Assembly: GCA_902608115.1 (NCBI GenBank)
Contig: CACLMT010000004.1
Location: 1-64,000 of the forward strand
Length of the DNA: 64,000 bases
DNA from: an uncultured SAR86 cluster bacterium
Lineage (GTDB): Bacteria > Pseudomonadota > Gammaproteobacteria > Magnimaribacterales > D2472
Direction: 5' to 3'
The notes under the pieces are model-generated. The model had not been told where the DNA came from, made no database searches, and worked only from the letters and a program-made list of their open reading frames with translations. Positions 19,986 to 30,044 of the stretch are shown piece by piece. The translations under genes were made by a program, and so were the position numbers. Within the stretch, counting starts at the first letter, position 1. Each line of letters opens with the position of its first letter.

Positions 19986-20456
19986 TTATTTTCTTTCTAG
20001 CATTGAAAGAATAAAAAAAGCCACGAGCATGCCTGTAATATATGGAGCTAAGAAGACACCTGGAGTTGGTGCGGTAGTATATAAGCCTTGAATGGCAATC
20101 TCTTCTCTAATTAAAGGATAGATAAAAATTCGAACGCTCCATTCTAAAATCCAAAACAAATACATCAGAGGTATCAGTACTCTGTAACGAAATATCACAA
20201 TCCAACAAACAAAACAAAATATTAACTGAGCAAAACCCCACACAGAGAAAAACCGATAAATTAAAAGCATAGGATCAGGCTCACCTGTCAAAAGTTTAAA
20301 ATTAGCAATTTCATGAAATCCATATTGCTCAAAAAACATATGAATGATAGATCTCCATGTCATAAAAGCAGTAAATAAAATAAATCCCCATAAAGCAATT
20401 GCATGGCCGTTAAAATTATTATTTGCAACTGATGGTAAAATTTTATTTAACATCAC
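19986..20456 (-). CDS. Hypothetical integral membrane protein
   Basis: About four TM segments; 4-nt overlap with the upstream DUF1330 gene. Confidence 0.6.
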   Translation of the reverse strand: MMLNKILPSVANNNFNGHAIALWGFILFTAFMTWRSIIHMFFEQYGFHEIANFKLLTGEPDPMLLIYRFFSVWGFAQLIFCFVCWIVIFRYRVLIPLMYLFWILEWSVRIFIYPLIREEIAIQGLYTTAPTPGVFLAPYITGMLVAFFILSMLERK

Positions 20457-20866
20457 AAGTTGCCCTCCTTAATCTCAATATTTAACTGGCCTAGCAAGCC
20501 AGCTGACCTATGTTTTTCACTCTCTTGATATTCTGAATCCATTATCATCTCAAGCATAGCTTTTCTGCTTGGATATCTGGCTATAACAGCTGTATCCCAA
20601 AGATCTTCTACCTCACCAAGCATTAATCGATTGACTGCTCCAGCAAATATAGTTTCTGCACCAACTTTTGCAAGATGCTCCTGAACTTCATTTCCATAAA
20701 TGCTGTAGGCTTCTTTACCAGTTAGGTTTGTTTCTCTGCCATCCTCGTATTCAGCTTTTTCTTTAAATTTAAGCAGATTCAACATTGCTATGGGGGTTTC
20801 TATATCTCCTTCCAGGAAACCTTCCATCTGATCTTGATTGGGTTTTAAATCATTTTTTACTTCCAT
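20453..20866 (-). CDS. DUF1330-like protein
   Basis: PIAMLNLLKFKEKAEYEDG...EAYSIYGNEVQEHLAKVGAETIFAG...AVIARYPSRKAMLEMIMDSEYQESEKHRSAGL. Confidence 0.8.
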   Translation of the reverse strand: MEVKNDLKPNQDQMEGFLEGDIETPIAMLNLLKFKEKAEYEDGRETNLTGKEAYSIYGNEVQEHLAKVGAETIFAGAVNRLMLGEVEDLWDTAVIARYPSRKAMLEMIMDSEYQESEKHRSAGLLGQLNIEIKEGNL

Positions 20867-20882
20867 CTAAATTCTCATTTTT

Positions 20883-21494
20883 TTATTGCATTTCAATTGC
20901 AGTTTTAAATGCCGTTCTTTCTTCAATCCTCGCTACATAATCTTTGATATTTTGCATCTCATCTGTAACGCAACCCATTCTATTAGCCATAAAACATGAA
21001 TGCCCAAGCATTAAATCTGCTGCAGAAAAATCTCCAATCAAATAATCTTTACCCTCAAGATTTTTATTTACAGGAGCTAAAGATTTAGAAAGTAAGCTTT
21101 GGGCTTGCTTTAAAACAGTTTCATCTCTGCGCTCAGGCGGCAAAAGTATTGTTTGAACAACAATTTGATTCATCGGAGGCATTACCATTCCTTCGCAGTA
21201 GTGATACCACTGTAAATAATATGGAAAAACTTCTGAGTCAACGCTTGGTTTCAAGCCTCCGTTTTTGTGTCTTTCAAGAATATAGTCAATAATTGCACCA
21301 GATTCAAAAATTGAAATATCTCCATCCTCTAGAACTGGAACTCTACCTAAAGCATGCCTTGATCTATGCTCCTCAGATTTCAATCCCTCTTTTGTAAAAG
21401 GCATAATATTTACTTCATATTCTAGATCTAGTTCTTCTAACAACCAGATAACTCTACCGGCACGTGTATTAGCTACAAAATGAACTTTTAACAT
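20883..21494 (-). CDS. Glutathione S-transferase family protein
   Basis: GST N-domain with VPVLEDGDISIFESGAIIDYILE. Confidence 0.9.
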   Translation of the reverse strand: MLKVHFVANTRAGRVIWLLEELDLEYEVNIMPFTKEGLKSEEHRSRHALGRVPVLEDGDISIFESGAIIDYILERHKNGGLKPSVDSEVFPYYLQWYHYCEGMVMPPMNQIVVQTILLPPERRDETVLKQAQSLLSKSLAPVNKNLEGKDYLIGDFSAADLMLGHSCFMANRMGCVTDEMQNIKDYVARIEERTAFKTAIEMQ

Positions 21495-21508
21495 ACATAT
21501 CTCCTAAT

Positions 21509-22192
21509 TTATTTTTTCACCATTTTTTCAGCATTTTTTGCAAACTCTTTAGCTTTTTCATCATCATCTAATAAGCTTTCCATTTTAATTGGAACATCCA
21601 AACCAGCACTCATTCCAGGCTGCTCATACATAGACTTAACCCACCTTTCTAGATGATTTAAGCCCTCAATAGAAATTCCTGACCATTTATGGGTCCTCAC
21701 CCAACACCAATTAGCTATATCAGCTATTGAATAATCTTTTGCCAACCATTCTTGTGTTGCAAGATGAGTATCTAACACTTCAAATAATCGCCTGCCCTCA
21801 TTCTGATATCGATCAATGGCTGGTTGGATTTTTTCAGGGAAATATCTAAAAAATACATTAGCCTGACCCATCATTGGCCCAACTCCACCCATTTGAAACA
21901 TTAACCATTCAAGCACTTTAGCTTTTTCAACCAAATCATTAGGAATAAGTTTGCCAGTCTTTTCTGCTAAATAAATCATTATTGCTCCTGATTCAAAAAT
22001 AGGTAAATTATCTGCATCTCTATCTACAATTGCTGGAATTCTTCCATTAGGGCTGATTGCAAGAAACTTAGGTTTCTTTTGTTCATTTTCCATTAAATTA
22101 ACTACATGTATTTCATACTCCAATTCCATAGCTTCCAAAGTACATGAAACTTTATGGCCATTAGGTGTAGGTGCTGTATATAGGTCAATCAT
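21509..22192 (-). CDS. Glutathione S-transferase family protein (YfcG/Ure2-like)
   Basis: [27 protein letters not shown]...[11 protein letters not shown]...[19 protein letters not shown]. Confidence 0.92.
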   Translation of the reverse strand: MIDLYTAPTPNGHKVSCTLEAMELEYEIHVVNLMENEQKKPKFLAISPNGRIPAIVDRDADNLPIFESGAIMIYLAEKTGKLIPNDLVEKAKVLEWLMFQMGGVGPMMGQANVFFRYFPEKIQPAIDRYQNEGRRLFEVLDTHLATQEWLAKDYSIADIANWCWVRTHKWSGISIEGLNHLERWVKSMYEQPGMSAGLDVPIKMESLLDDDEKAKEFAKNAEKMVKK

Positions 22193-23280
22193 GCTTTCTC
22201 CATAATAAAAGATACTAGAATATCAGATAATTTTTTTGGTTTAGTCCATTGGTAGAAATGTCCCCCTCCAATCTGGGGAGCACTCTTAGCATTTGGAGCC
22301 ATTTCAAGGACATCACTCTCAATGCCATTGGTCACTGGATCATCACCAGCGAATACTGATAAAAATGGTTTTGTAGAGTTTTTAAAAAAATCTCTTGCTT
22401 CTTTTTGGGCCTCTAATGATGCATCAGGGATTATTGGAACTTGGTTAGGCATAGCTCTTGGTCCCATTTTATAAGATGGATCGGGAAAAGGTGCTTCATA
22501 GGCTTTTACTATATCCGAAGTGCATGGTGAGAGATGTTCTAAGCCAATTCTTTGAAAAAAGTACTGCGTAAGGAAAGATAAATTAGATCTATTTTCCATG
22601 CTATTTGAAGCTATAAAGCCAATAGGTAAGTTTTCTGTATCCCAACAAAATTTTTGCCAATACATAAATTTCAATGCAGGGTGGAACTTTTCAGATTTAT
22701 CTTTGGCTAAACTTTTACCATCCATCTGGCGAACTTCTTTAGCCATACTTCTAGGCGTTAACCTCAAATCACTATCTCTAAAAGATTTTACCTGATCAAT
22801 GATCTCTTGAGGTACATCTGGATTATAAGGTAAGCCAGTATTACCCATTGATACTTTAATGAATCTGTCTGGATCTTGTGCAACCATCCTAAGACCTATG
22901 AGTCCTCCCCAGTCTTGCCCAAAAAAGGTCAAATTAGAAAAATCATTCTCTGTCAACCACTGACCCATCCAATCAACTTGTCTTTGATAGCTGTAATCCT
23001 CTCTAGTCGCAGGCTTATCTGATTTTCCATAACCTGGTAAGTCAGGTGCAATCACCCTAATACCAGCTTTAGTTAAGAATGGAATCATTCTTGAGTACAA
23101 ATAACTCCATACGGGCTGGCCATGCATTGCCAATAAAATGGGTCCATCTTTGGGACCCTCATCAAGGTGGTGTATACGTAAATCTGATCCATCATGAGTT
23201 TTTATGGTTGTGTAATGAGGGTCAAAAGGGTATTCCTTTAAATTATTGAATCTTTCATCAGGGGTTCTTAATATTTTCAT
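22189..23280 (-). CDS. Haloalkane dehalogenase-like alpha/beta hydrolase
   Basis: [17 protein letters not shown], nucleophile elbow GQDWGGLIG, catalytic acid region FAGDDPVT, base GGGHFYQ. Confidence 0.85.
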   Translation of the reverse strand: MKILRTPDERFNNLKEYPFDPHYTTIKTHDGSDLRIHHLDEGPKDGPILLAMHGQPVWSYLYSRMIPFLTKAGIRVIAPDLPGYGKSDKPATREDYSYQRQVDWMGQWLTENDFSNLTFFGQDWGGLIGLRMVAQDPDRFIKVSMGNTGLPYNPDVPQEIIDQVKSFRDSDLRLTPRSMAKEVRQMDGKSLAKDKSEKFHPALKFMYWQKFCWDTENLPIGFIASNSMENRSNLSFLTQYFFQRIGLEHLSPCTSDIVKAYEAPFPDPSYKMGPRAMPNQVPIIPDASLEAQKEARDFFKNSTKPFLSVFAGDDPVTNGIESDVLEMAPNAKSAPQIGGGHFYQWTKPKKLSDILVSFIMEKA

Positions 23281-23284
23281 TTTT

Positions 23285-24325
23285 TTATTCTTTGATAATT
23301 AACCCTTCACATCCTGTTTTGTTAAAAAAGTTCATGATCTGTTGTTGTGCGTTTTTATTTAAATTATGAAACTCTTCATTAATCCAATTTAAACATTTGG
23401 CTTGATAAGGAAAACTTCTTTGTTCCCATTTCGCACCATCAATTTGAGTTGTCCAAGTTTGTTCTTTATTTGCAACTGCTTGGGCATTTGCTAGCAGAGC
23501 AGGCAAATAAACCCTTCCTATCTCTTTAAAAATATCAGATAAAGTATTTTGCACTTCAACAAATGAAATCCAGTCACTGTCTTTAGGCTCTAACCCACTC
23601 ATATCTTCCATAAGATCGAGCCATGAGATAACACGAGGAGATATATCATGCGCAATTGCTCTAGATGTTGGATCAAAACCAATTAACTGGGTTAACTGAC
23701 CGTATATTGCATAATCTGCTGACGATGGACGGCTCCCAAGCAAAAATGGTTTCAATCTCAGACACTGCTCAAATTGTTTAAGAAATCTTTTATAACTAGC
23801 CTCAATTATAGGTGCTGTTTTTTCATTTGAACCAATGACCCACAAGCGACTAATTTGCCAGTCTGAAACATTATTTTTAAAAACTCGATGCTCTTTATCA
23901 TCTAAACTCACGTTATGAAGAAATGGTAAAATAGTTCCAGCTTTATCTACATCTTTTTCAAAGTGCCACCGATAATGAAACATATATTTTGTTACCCACT
24001 CATCTCCAAAATCTTCAAGCACATAGTTTAAAAAAGCTAACTTTGGATCAGGGGGAATAACGCCTCTTGCAGGGAATTCATTTTCTAGATGATGAATAAT
24101 TGGGGTTGAATCTGTAATAGCTTTCTTTTCACCATCCACGTCAAAAATCATTACCGGAAGCAAAACTGGCTTAGGCTCTTCGACATCAAACTTTTTAATA
24201 AACTCCCTAGGATCACCCCATTCAATTGCATAAGGAATCCTGCGATAACGCATTAAAGAAACCATTTTTCTAGTATATGGAGACCCAGGAACCCCACCTA
24301 TTGGTATTGGATTGAGACTCTTCAT
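23285..24325 (-). CDS. Glutathione S-transferase-like protein
   Basis: N-terminal thioredoxin-like part (GVPGSPYTRKMVSLMRYRRIPYAIEW...ITDSTPIIHHLENEFP) and C-domain SSADYAIYGQL; ATG 24325 preferred over the track start TTG 24331. Confidence 0.8.
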   Translation of the reverse strand: MKSLNPIPIGGVPGSPYTRKMVSLMRYRRIPYAIEWGDPREFIKKFDVEEPKPVLLPVMIFDVDGEKKAITDSTPIIHHLENEFPARGVIPPDPKLAFLNYVLEDFGDEWVTKYMFHYRWHFEKDVDKAGTILPFLHNVSLDDKEHRVFKNNVSDWQISRLWVIGSNEKTAPIIEASYKRFLKQFEQCLRLKPFLLGSRPSSADYAIYGQLTQLIGFDPTSRAIAHDISPRVISWLDLMEDMSGLEPKDSDWISFVEVQNTLSDIFKEIGRVYLPALLANAQAVANKEQTWTTQIDGAKWEQRSFPYQAKCLNWINEEFHNLNKNAQQQIMNFFNKTGCEGLIIKE

Positions 24326-24327
24326 TA

Positions 24328-24399
24328 TCAAAGTTCTTGAGAAGACATTTTTTTACACGTCTCGTTGAACTCATTTAATATTTCAGTAACTCTATTCAT
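24328..24399 (-). CDS. Candidate small ORF (23 aa, MNRVTEILNEFNETCKKMSSQEL)
   Basis: Fills the acyl-CoA synthetase/GST gap and ends at the GST start region; not in ORF track. Confidence 0.2.
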   Translation of the reverse strand: MNRVTEILNEFNETCKKMSSQEL

Positions 24400-24403
24400 A
24401 AAA

Positions 24404-26212
24404 TTAATATCCTGCTTGTTGAGTATTAATTTTTTGCAACCAATCTTGGTCAAGTACTTCATATATACTTGAGGATGGTTTTAAGAAATAGACTTTATCG
24501 TTGATTGTGTTCAAATCAAATGCTTCTTCTCTCAATTCATTCTTCTTGAGCTTAAATGTTCCTGTCGTATCCATTTCTTGAATAATTCTAATAAACACTG
24601 GGCGGGCATACTTAGGAAGATTGTTTTCTACATATTCAGAAAATTCTGGCCAATTAAAATTCTCAGCATCTTCTAGACTAAAAGCCACCATGCCCGCGCG
24701 ACCTTCACAACCAGGAACTTGAACACCATAGACATTAGACATGTTTACATCTTTATATCCATTTAATATTTCGCCTACTTCATTGGTTGAAACATTTTCT
24801 GATCTCCATCTAAAAGTATCTCCAACTCTATCAATAAACTGATAATGCTCTTTTCCTAAAGCAAATCCTACATCAACGGTTTTAATTAAATCACCGGTAT
24901 TAAACCAAGCATCGCCTTCTTCAAAAACATCTCGAAAAATTTTCTTTTCACTGGCCTGTGCATCGGTATAACCATTAAAAATTGCATTTGGTCCAATTTT
25001 TACAATCAATAAACCCGGTTTTTGATTAGCTACTTTTTTACAAAACCCATCTTTATTTTTTAATACTTCATCCTCCGCTACGTCGTATTGAAGTAAAGCA
25101 ACATCAGCGCTTGTCATACCTATTGTTTTATCTTTATTAAAAAGATTCATGAATAAAGCATTTCCCTCGCTGGCACCATAAATCTCTATAATTCTATCTA
25201 CATCAAACCTATCTTTGAAAGTGTCCCATACGTCAGGTCTCAGACCATTACCAACCATCCTAGTAATGGGGTTATTGAGCTCTGCTTCAGAAGGTTCTTG
25301 ATTAGCAAGGTATCTACACAACTCTCCAATGTAGACAAATGCAGTTGTATTAAATTTATGCGCTTCTTCCCAAAAAGAAGACGCAGAAAATTTTCTTTTA
25401 ATGAATGAAGCAGCACCAACATTTATAGCTGCACATAAGCCTAACATTAAGCCAGTTGAATGATACAAAGGTAAACAGTTATACATACAATCCTTATGAT
25501 TAATTCGATAGCCAGCCATAGTTATATTTAATGAAGCTGCAACAAGTTTTGTATTAGGCAAGATTGCAGCTTTTGGTACTCCAGTGGTTCCAGAAGTAAA
25601 TATATAACAAGCTGTATCTTTAGCTGTAACCTCATTAGTTTCTTCTAAATTTTTGTCATCACTTAAATCTAAGCTATCTTTTAAATCGATAGCCCATTCC
25701 GGTAGCGTATAGTCTTCAGTATCTTCTACCCATAAAAAATTATCTTTTTTGGTAATATTAATTTTATTTAACACGTCTTCTAAAGGCTTTGACCGCTCAG
25801 CGCCAACGATACATTTAGTGGAATCAGAAGAATTAATACAATGAATCAACTGATCTCCTGTCAGGCTTGTATTAATTAAAACGCCAATAGCTCCTAACTT
25901 ATTTAAAGCAAGGAGTGAAATTGCAAAATATGGACGATTTTCCATAAACAGCACAACCCTATCTCCATGCTTAATGCCCGTTTTGGAAAGATATCTGGCA
26001 AAACTATTGGCCAATTTATTTGCTTCAGAATACGTCCATGATTCATTTTCAAAATACACAAATGGACGATCTCCAAATTTTTCTGTTGAGCTTTGAAAGG
26101 TATGAGCTAAAGAAGCATTATCATCAGGTTCAGGCCATTTATAGCGCAATACTGGAATCATGTATTTCAATTCCCCCATTACCCTAAAAAACTCTTTTAT
26201 TTTTTTCAACAA
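24404..26212 (-). CDS. Long-chain/very-long-chain acyl-CoA synthetase (FATP-type AMP-binding)
   Basis: AMP-binding motif YIFTSGTTGVPKAAI; IEIYGASEGN; WFNTGDLI. Confidence 0.92.
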   Translation of the reverse strand: MLKKIKEFFRVMGELKYMIPVLRYKWPEPDDNASLAHTFQSSTEKFGDRPFVYFENESWTYSEANKLANSFARYLSKTGIKHGDRVVLFMENRPYFAISLLALNKLGAIGVLINTSLTGDQLIHCINSSDSTKCIVGAERSKPLEDVLNKINITKKDNFLWVEDTEDYTLPEWAIDLKDSLDLSDDKNLEETNEVTAKDTACYIFTSGTTGVPKAAILPNTKLVAASLNITMAGYRINHKDCMYNCLPLYHSTGLMLGLCAAINVGAASFIKRKFSASSFWEEAHKFNTTAFVYIGELCRYLANQEPSEAELNNPITRMVGNGLRPDVWDTFKDRFDVDRIIEIYGASEGNALFMNLFNKDKTIGMTSADVALLQYDVAEDEVLKNKDGFCKKVANQKPGLLIVKIGPNAIFNGYTDAQASEKKIFRDVFEEGDAWFNTGDLIKTVDVGFALGKEHYQFIDRVGDTFRWRSENVSTNEVGEILNGYKDVNMSNVYGVQVPGCEGRAGMVAFSLEDAENFNWPEFSEYVENNLPKYARPVFIRIIQEMDTTGTFKLKKNELREEAFDLNTINDKVYFLKPSSSIYEVLDQDWLQKINTQQAGY

Positions 26213-26248
26213 GATCTTCCTCTCTTCTAAAGATTATTTAGTATAACT

Positions 26249-27574
26249 TTAATTTTTTTGAAAACTATATATTGAACCCAAGTCTAATAATTGGGTTAAT
26301 TCATCTAAAAAAAGATAAGATTCATTCATTAATTCAATATCAAATAAATCTTTAGGATTTAACTTATCTCGGTAATATTTATTAATTAAAGCTCGTAAAT
26401 CCATCAATTTTTGAGAAGTTAGTAGAAACTTATCATTTAATTGAGAAAATTCTTCATCATTGACAACTGTTTTAAATCTTAAGCATGCAGGACCTCCTCC
26501 ATTCATCATGCTTTGGCGAATATCAACAAATTCAATATGCTTAATTGGAGAAGAAGATTTAATCTCATCAAGCCATATCATGCAATTAGAATGATCTTGA
26601 ACTTCTTCAGGGAGAAGCATTAACATTTCATTATTTTCTACTGTAATTAATTGAGAATTAAGTAAATAACTTGACACTAGATCTTCTAATGAAATATCTT
26701 CAGATTTAATTTCAAGAAATTGAAACCCTTTTACATGATCTTTTAAATGGTGCAATACCCTTTCAACTTCTAGGCGATCAGCAAAAGCTTCTTGATGAAA
26801 AATAAATATTTCTTCATTAGCAAGGCTCACAATATCATTATGAAAACTCCCTGAATCAATTGCTGCATTATTTTGTCTTAAGTAGAGTGTGCGATCTGGA
26901 TCAAGTTGATGTTGCGTGGCCACTGCTTTAGAAACCTCTTCTGCTTGCCGCGCAATAATATTTTCTTCATTAACAAAAGCTGAATTACCATATATAAAAA
27001 TTTGAAAGCCTGGTTTTAAATGTTGAGCAGTCACTCTTAAATGATTCGCTGCTCCCTCATCGCCACAACCTGCAATATGCCTTACAGGACCATGAACTTT
27101 AGCGATTAGACCAAAAATCATTTCAAGTTGTTTTTTAGTGAATTCAGGTTCAATTGATCGATGAAACATTGAATTTAAATTTGCTGGAGTGATATGAATA
27201 TTTTTATCATAACTATCAATACTTGGAGAGAAAGTTGCTGCATTAGCTGCCCACATTGATGATGCTGAATAAACATTCTTCAATAAAGATGGAGATCGTT
27301 TCCCTGCTTGGTTAAAAACTTCTTCATCAGTACCTGCAAAACCTAGCATCCTTAACATTTCAAGATTGGGTCTCTCATGTGGCAAGAAAAATCCCTGAGG
27401 CAAACCTTGCTCCATGATTAGTCTCATTTTTTCTAATCCCTGTAATGCAGCAGCTTTTGGGTTTGAGGTTTGGTTATGGTGTTTTTTAGAAGCAAAGTTA
27501 CCTTCAGATAAACCTCCATAATTATGAGTTGGGCCAATCAGACCATCAAAATTAATTTCACCTGAATAAGTCAT
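26249..27574 (-). CDS. astB: N-succinylarginine dihydrolase
   Basis: EINFDGLIGPTHNYGGLSEGNFAS; GCGDEGAANHLRV; MNGGGPACLRF. Confidence 0.96.
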   Translation of the reverse strand: MTYSGEINFDGLIGPTHNYGGLSEGNFASKKHHNQTSNPKAAALQGLEKMRLIMEQGLPQGFFLPHERPNLEMLRMLGFAGTDEEVFNQAGKRSPSLLKNVYSASSMWAANAATFSPSIDSYDKNIHITPANLNSMFHRSIEPEFTKKQLEMIFGLIAKVHGPVRHIAGCGDEGAANHLRVTAQHLKPGFQIFIYGNSAFVNEENIIARQAEEVSKAVATQHQLDPDRTLYLRQNNAAIDSGSFHNDIVSLANEEIFIFHQEAFADRLEVERVLHHLKDHVKGFQFLEIKSEDISLEDLVSSYLLNSQLITVENNEMLMLLPEEVQDHSNCMIWLDEIKSSSPIKHIEFVDIRQSMMNGGGPACLRFKTVVNDEEFSQLNDKFLLTSQKLMDLRALINKYYRDKLNPKDLFDIELMNESYLFLDELTQLLDLGSIYSFQKN

Positions 27575-28984
27575 TTATAGTTTCTTAATCATTGATGCTT
27601 TTGGCCAAGCACAATAATCAGCCGCATAAAAACCCGCTGGTCTTAGATTACCACTCCTACCAATACCACCAAAAGGAAAAGCTCCTGATGCTCCAGTCGT
27701 AGTAGAATTAAAATTTATTACTCCCGCATTTATACTTTGAACAAAAACTTTAAAGAGCGTTTGATCATCTGATATTAAGCTAGCAGCAAGTCCATATTTA
27801 GTATTATTAGCGCTATCAATAGCTTGTTCAAAAGAATCTACGAAAGATACTTGCAACATGGGACCAAAATTTTCTTCATCATGTAATTTTTCCATCTTAG
27901 TTATATTAAACAAGCTAGGAGTAACGAGATTAAAATGCCCCTTAACTTTTTTAGATTTAAGAATTGTTTCTGCGCCCATTCCAACCAATTTGTCTTGAAA
28001 GTCTAAAAACCCTTTAGTAGCTCCTTCAGAAATTAACGGTCCATAATATAAATCAGAATTTTTTCTAAATGACAAAGATTGAATTTTTTTCTTTAACTTA
28101 TTAAGAATTTTTTTACCATTTGTTGTATTGGGGAGAATTAATCGCCGAGCACAGGTGCATCGTTGACCCGAAGAGATAAATGCAGATTCAAATATAAGAT
28201 CTACAGCTGCATTAATCTTTCTAGTTGACCAAACAACTATAGGATTATTACCGCCCAACTCTAAAGCTAGAATTTTCTCAGGAAAATTAGCCATAATCTT
28301 ATTTAACTGTTTACCGACTTTATAGCTTCCTGTAAACAAGATGCCTTGATTTAATCGGTGCTTGCAAAGAGCTTGCACTATGTCTTTACCTCCATGAACT
28401 AAATTAATTACTCCTTCAGGAATTCCTGCTTCCACCCATAAAAGCATCATATACTCTGCAACCATTGGAGTTGATTCGCTTGGTTTAAATACAATTGTAT
28501 TACCAGCTAGCAATGCTGGAGTAATATGACCATTTGGTAAATGCAATGGAAAATTAAAGGGGCCTATTACCGATAAAACTCCATGTGATGCATGTTGTAA
28601 GCTTGCTTTTATAACGCCGGTATTATTTGCTTCTGATCCTGTACGTTTTTTATAAGCATGGATAGAATTATTTAACTTTGCTAAAGCAGCCTGCACTTCT
28701 GAGGCAGCATCAAAAAGGACTTTCCCAGTCTCGATAGATATCAATTGAGTAACAATATCTTTATTCTTTTTAAGCAAGCTATAAAATTTCTTAATAATTT
28801 TTAATCGATCATGAAAAGATTTTTTTGACCATTCAGGATGAGCCTGACTTGCTGAAACAACCGCTGCTTTAAGTTGAATATTATTAGCAAAATTACCTTC
28901 CCAGATTATTTCACCATCTGATGGGTTTAGAGATTTAAAGGCCTTTCCTTTTCCAGGAACCCAATGATTTCTATAAAAAAGCAT
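27575..28984 (-). CDS. astD: Succinylglutamate-semialdehyde dehydrogenase
   Basis: ALDH motifs LALELGGNNPIVV and SSGQRCTCARRL; between astA and astB. Confidence 0.94.
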   Translation of the reverse strand: MLFYRNHWVPGKGKAFKSLNPSDGEIIWEGNFANNIQLKAAVVSASQAHPEWSKKSFHDRLKIIKKFYSLLKKNKDIVTQLISIETGKVLFDAASEVQAALAKLNNSIHAYKKRTGSEANNTGVIKASLQHASHGVLSVIGPFNFPLHLPNGHITPALLAGNTIVFKPSESTPMVAEYMMLLWVEAGIPEGVINLVHGGKDIVQALCKHRLNQGILFTGSYKVGKQLNKIMANFPEKILALELGGNNPIVVWSTRKINAAVDLIFESAFISSGQRCTCARRLILPNTTNGKKILNKLKKKIQSLSFRKNSDLYYGPLISEGATKGFLDFQDKLVGMGAETILKSKKVKGHFNLVTPSLFNITKMEKLHDEENFGPMLQVSFVDSFEQAIDSANNTKYGLAASLISDDQTLFKVFVQSINAGVINFNSTTTGASGAFPFGGIGRSGNLRPAGFYAADYCAWPKASMIKKL

Positions 28985-29988
28985 TAATTTACCTGCGCCA
29001 AAGAATCAGGCTTTAATCCTAATGCTTTTGCTGTTTTGGCTGAAATAAATATAGTCCTCTTGGCTTTATCAAAAGCATAATTTTCTTTAACCACTGCAAA
29101 TGATTGAATAGAGGGATTAGCAATAAAACCAAAACGATCAAAATTAATGTTTCGTTTGATCTCAATGGGCAATAATTTTGCAGATTTGACTATAGGGATA
29201 GAATTAATTTTTGTTTCTAGGCAAGGACCTCCATCTAAAACATCAATTAAACCATTGGGACGAAAATTCTGTTTTCTTAATAACGAATAAGCTGGCATCG
29301 AATTGGGGTGAGGCTTACCAATAACTCTTTGAACTTTTTTGGGCATAAGTTTAATAATAAAAGGAAAGCTTGGTACTGATTCAAAAATGAAGTGATTATC
29401 AATGTAACTAATTTGGTCCGCCTTAAAAAAATCTAGATTAAAAAAGGTGCTGCTAAATGAATCCCAGAAATAAGATTCATTTTTTGTGTTTTTAAATCCT
29501 CTAATCTCAACAAAAGCCTTTGAATCAAAACGCTCTTGGTGAGTAGACATAAAGACAAATCTAGCAAATGAAAGTAAAGTTCCTCTCCCTTTACCCCTAA
29601 AGGCTGGCTTTAAAAATAAAGTACCTAATTCTGAGTATGGCTCCTTACATAAATGTAAAGTTAAAACATCTAAATCTTTAGTAAATTTAAGAGATTTTGA
29701 TTTAACTTTAAAAATTGATTTCTTAAAAAACACTGAAGGTTTTTTAAGTGAAATAGAAGTATAAATTGCAGATACACCAACAATCCTTCCATTGTCTTCT
29801 AAAACAAATAAATAGCTATCTTGGTTAGGCTTCCTAGATTTTTTAGATTGTGAAGACACAGACCAAGAAATTCTTTCTTTAATTTGGCTTCGAGATTTAG
29901 GCATTGTCGTCATCCCTTTACCTGCGTGACGAAGTAGATGCTCTATACTTTTAAAATCCGATTTTTTAACCAGCCTGACAACTTTCAT
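28984..29988 (-). CDS. astA: Arginine N-succinyltransferase
   Basis: MKVVRLVKKSDFKSIEHLLRHAGKGMTTMP; GTLFLKPAFRGKGRGTLLSFARFVFM. Confidence 0.94.
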   Translation of the reverse strand: MKVVRLVKKSDFKSIEHLLRHAGKGMTTMPKSRSQIKERISWSVSSQSKKSRKPNQDSYLFVLEDNGRIVGVSAIYTSISLKKPSVFFKKSIFKVKSKSLKFTKDLDVLTLHLCKEPYSELGTLFLKPAFRGKGRGTLLSFARFVFMSTHQERFDSKAFVEIRGFKNTKNESYFWDSFSSTFFNLDFFKADQISYIDNHFIFESVPSFPFIIKLMPKKVQRVIGKPHPNSMPAYSLLRKQNFRPNGLIDVLDGGPCLETKINSIPIVKSAKLLPIEIKRNINFDRFGFIANPSIQSFAVVKENYAFDKAKRTIFISAKTAKALGLKPDSLAQVN

Positions 29989-30044
29989 AGTCTAATTATA
30001 GCAATTCTATAGAGTGGAAAGTGATGAAGATATATGAAAAAGAT

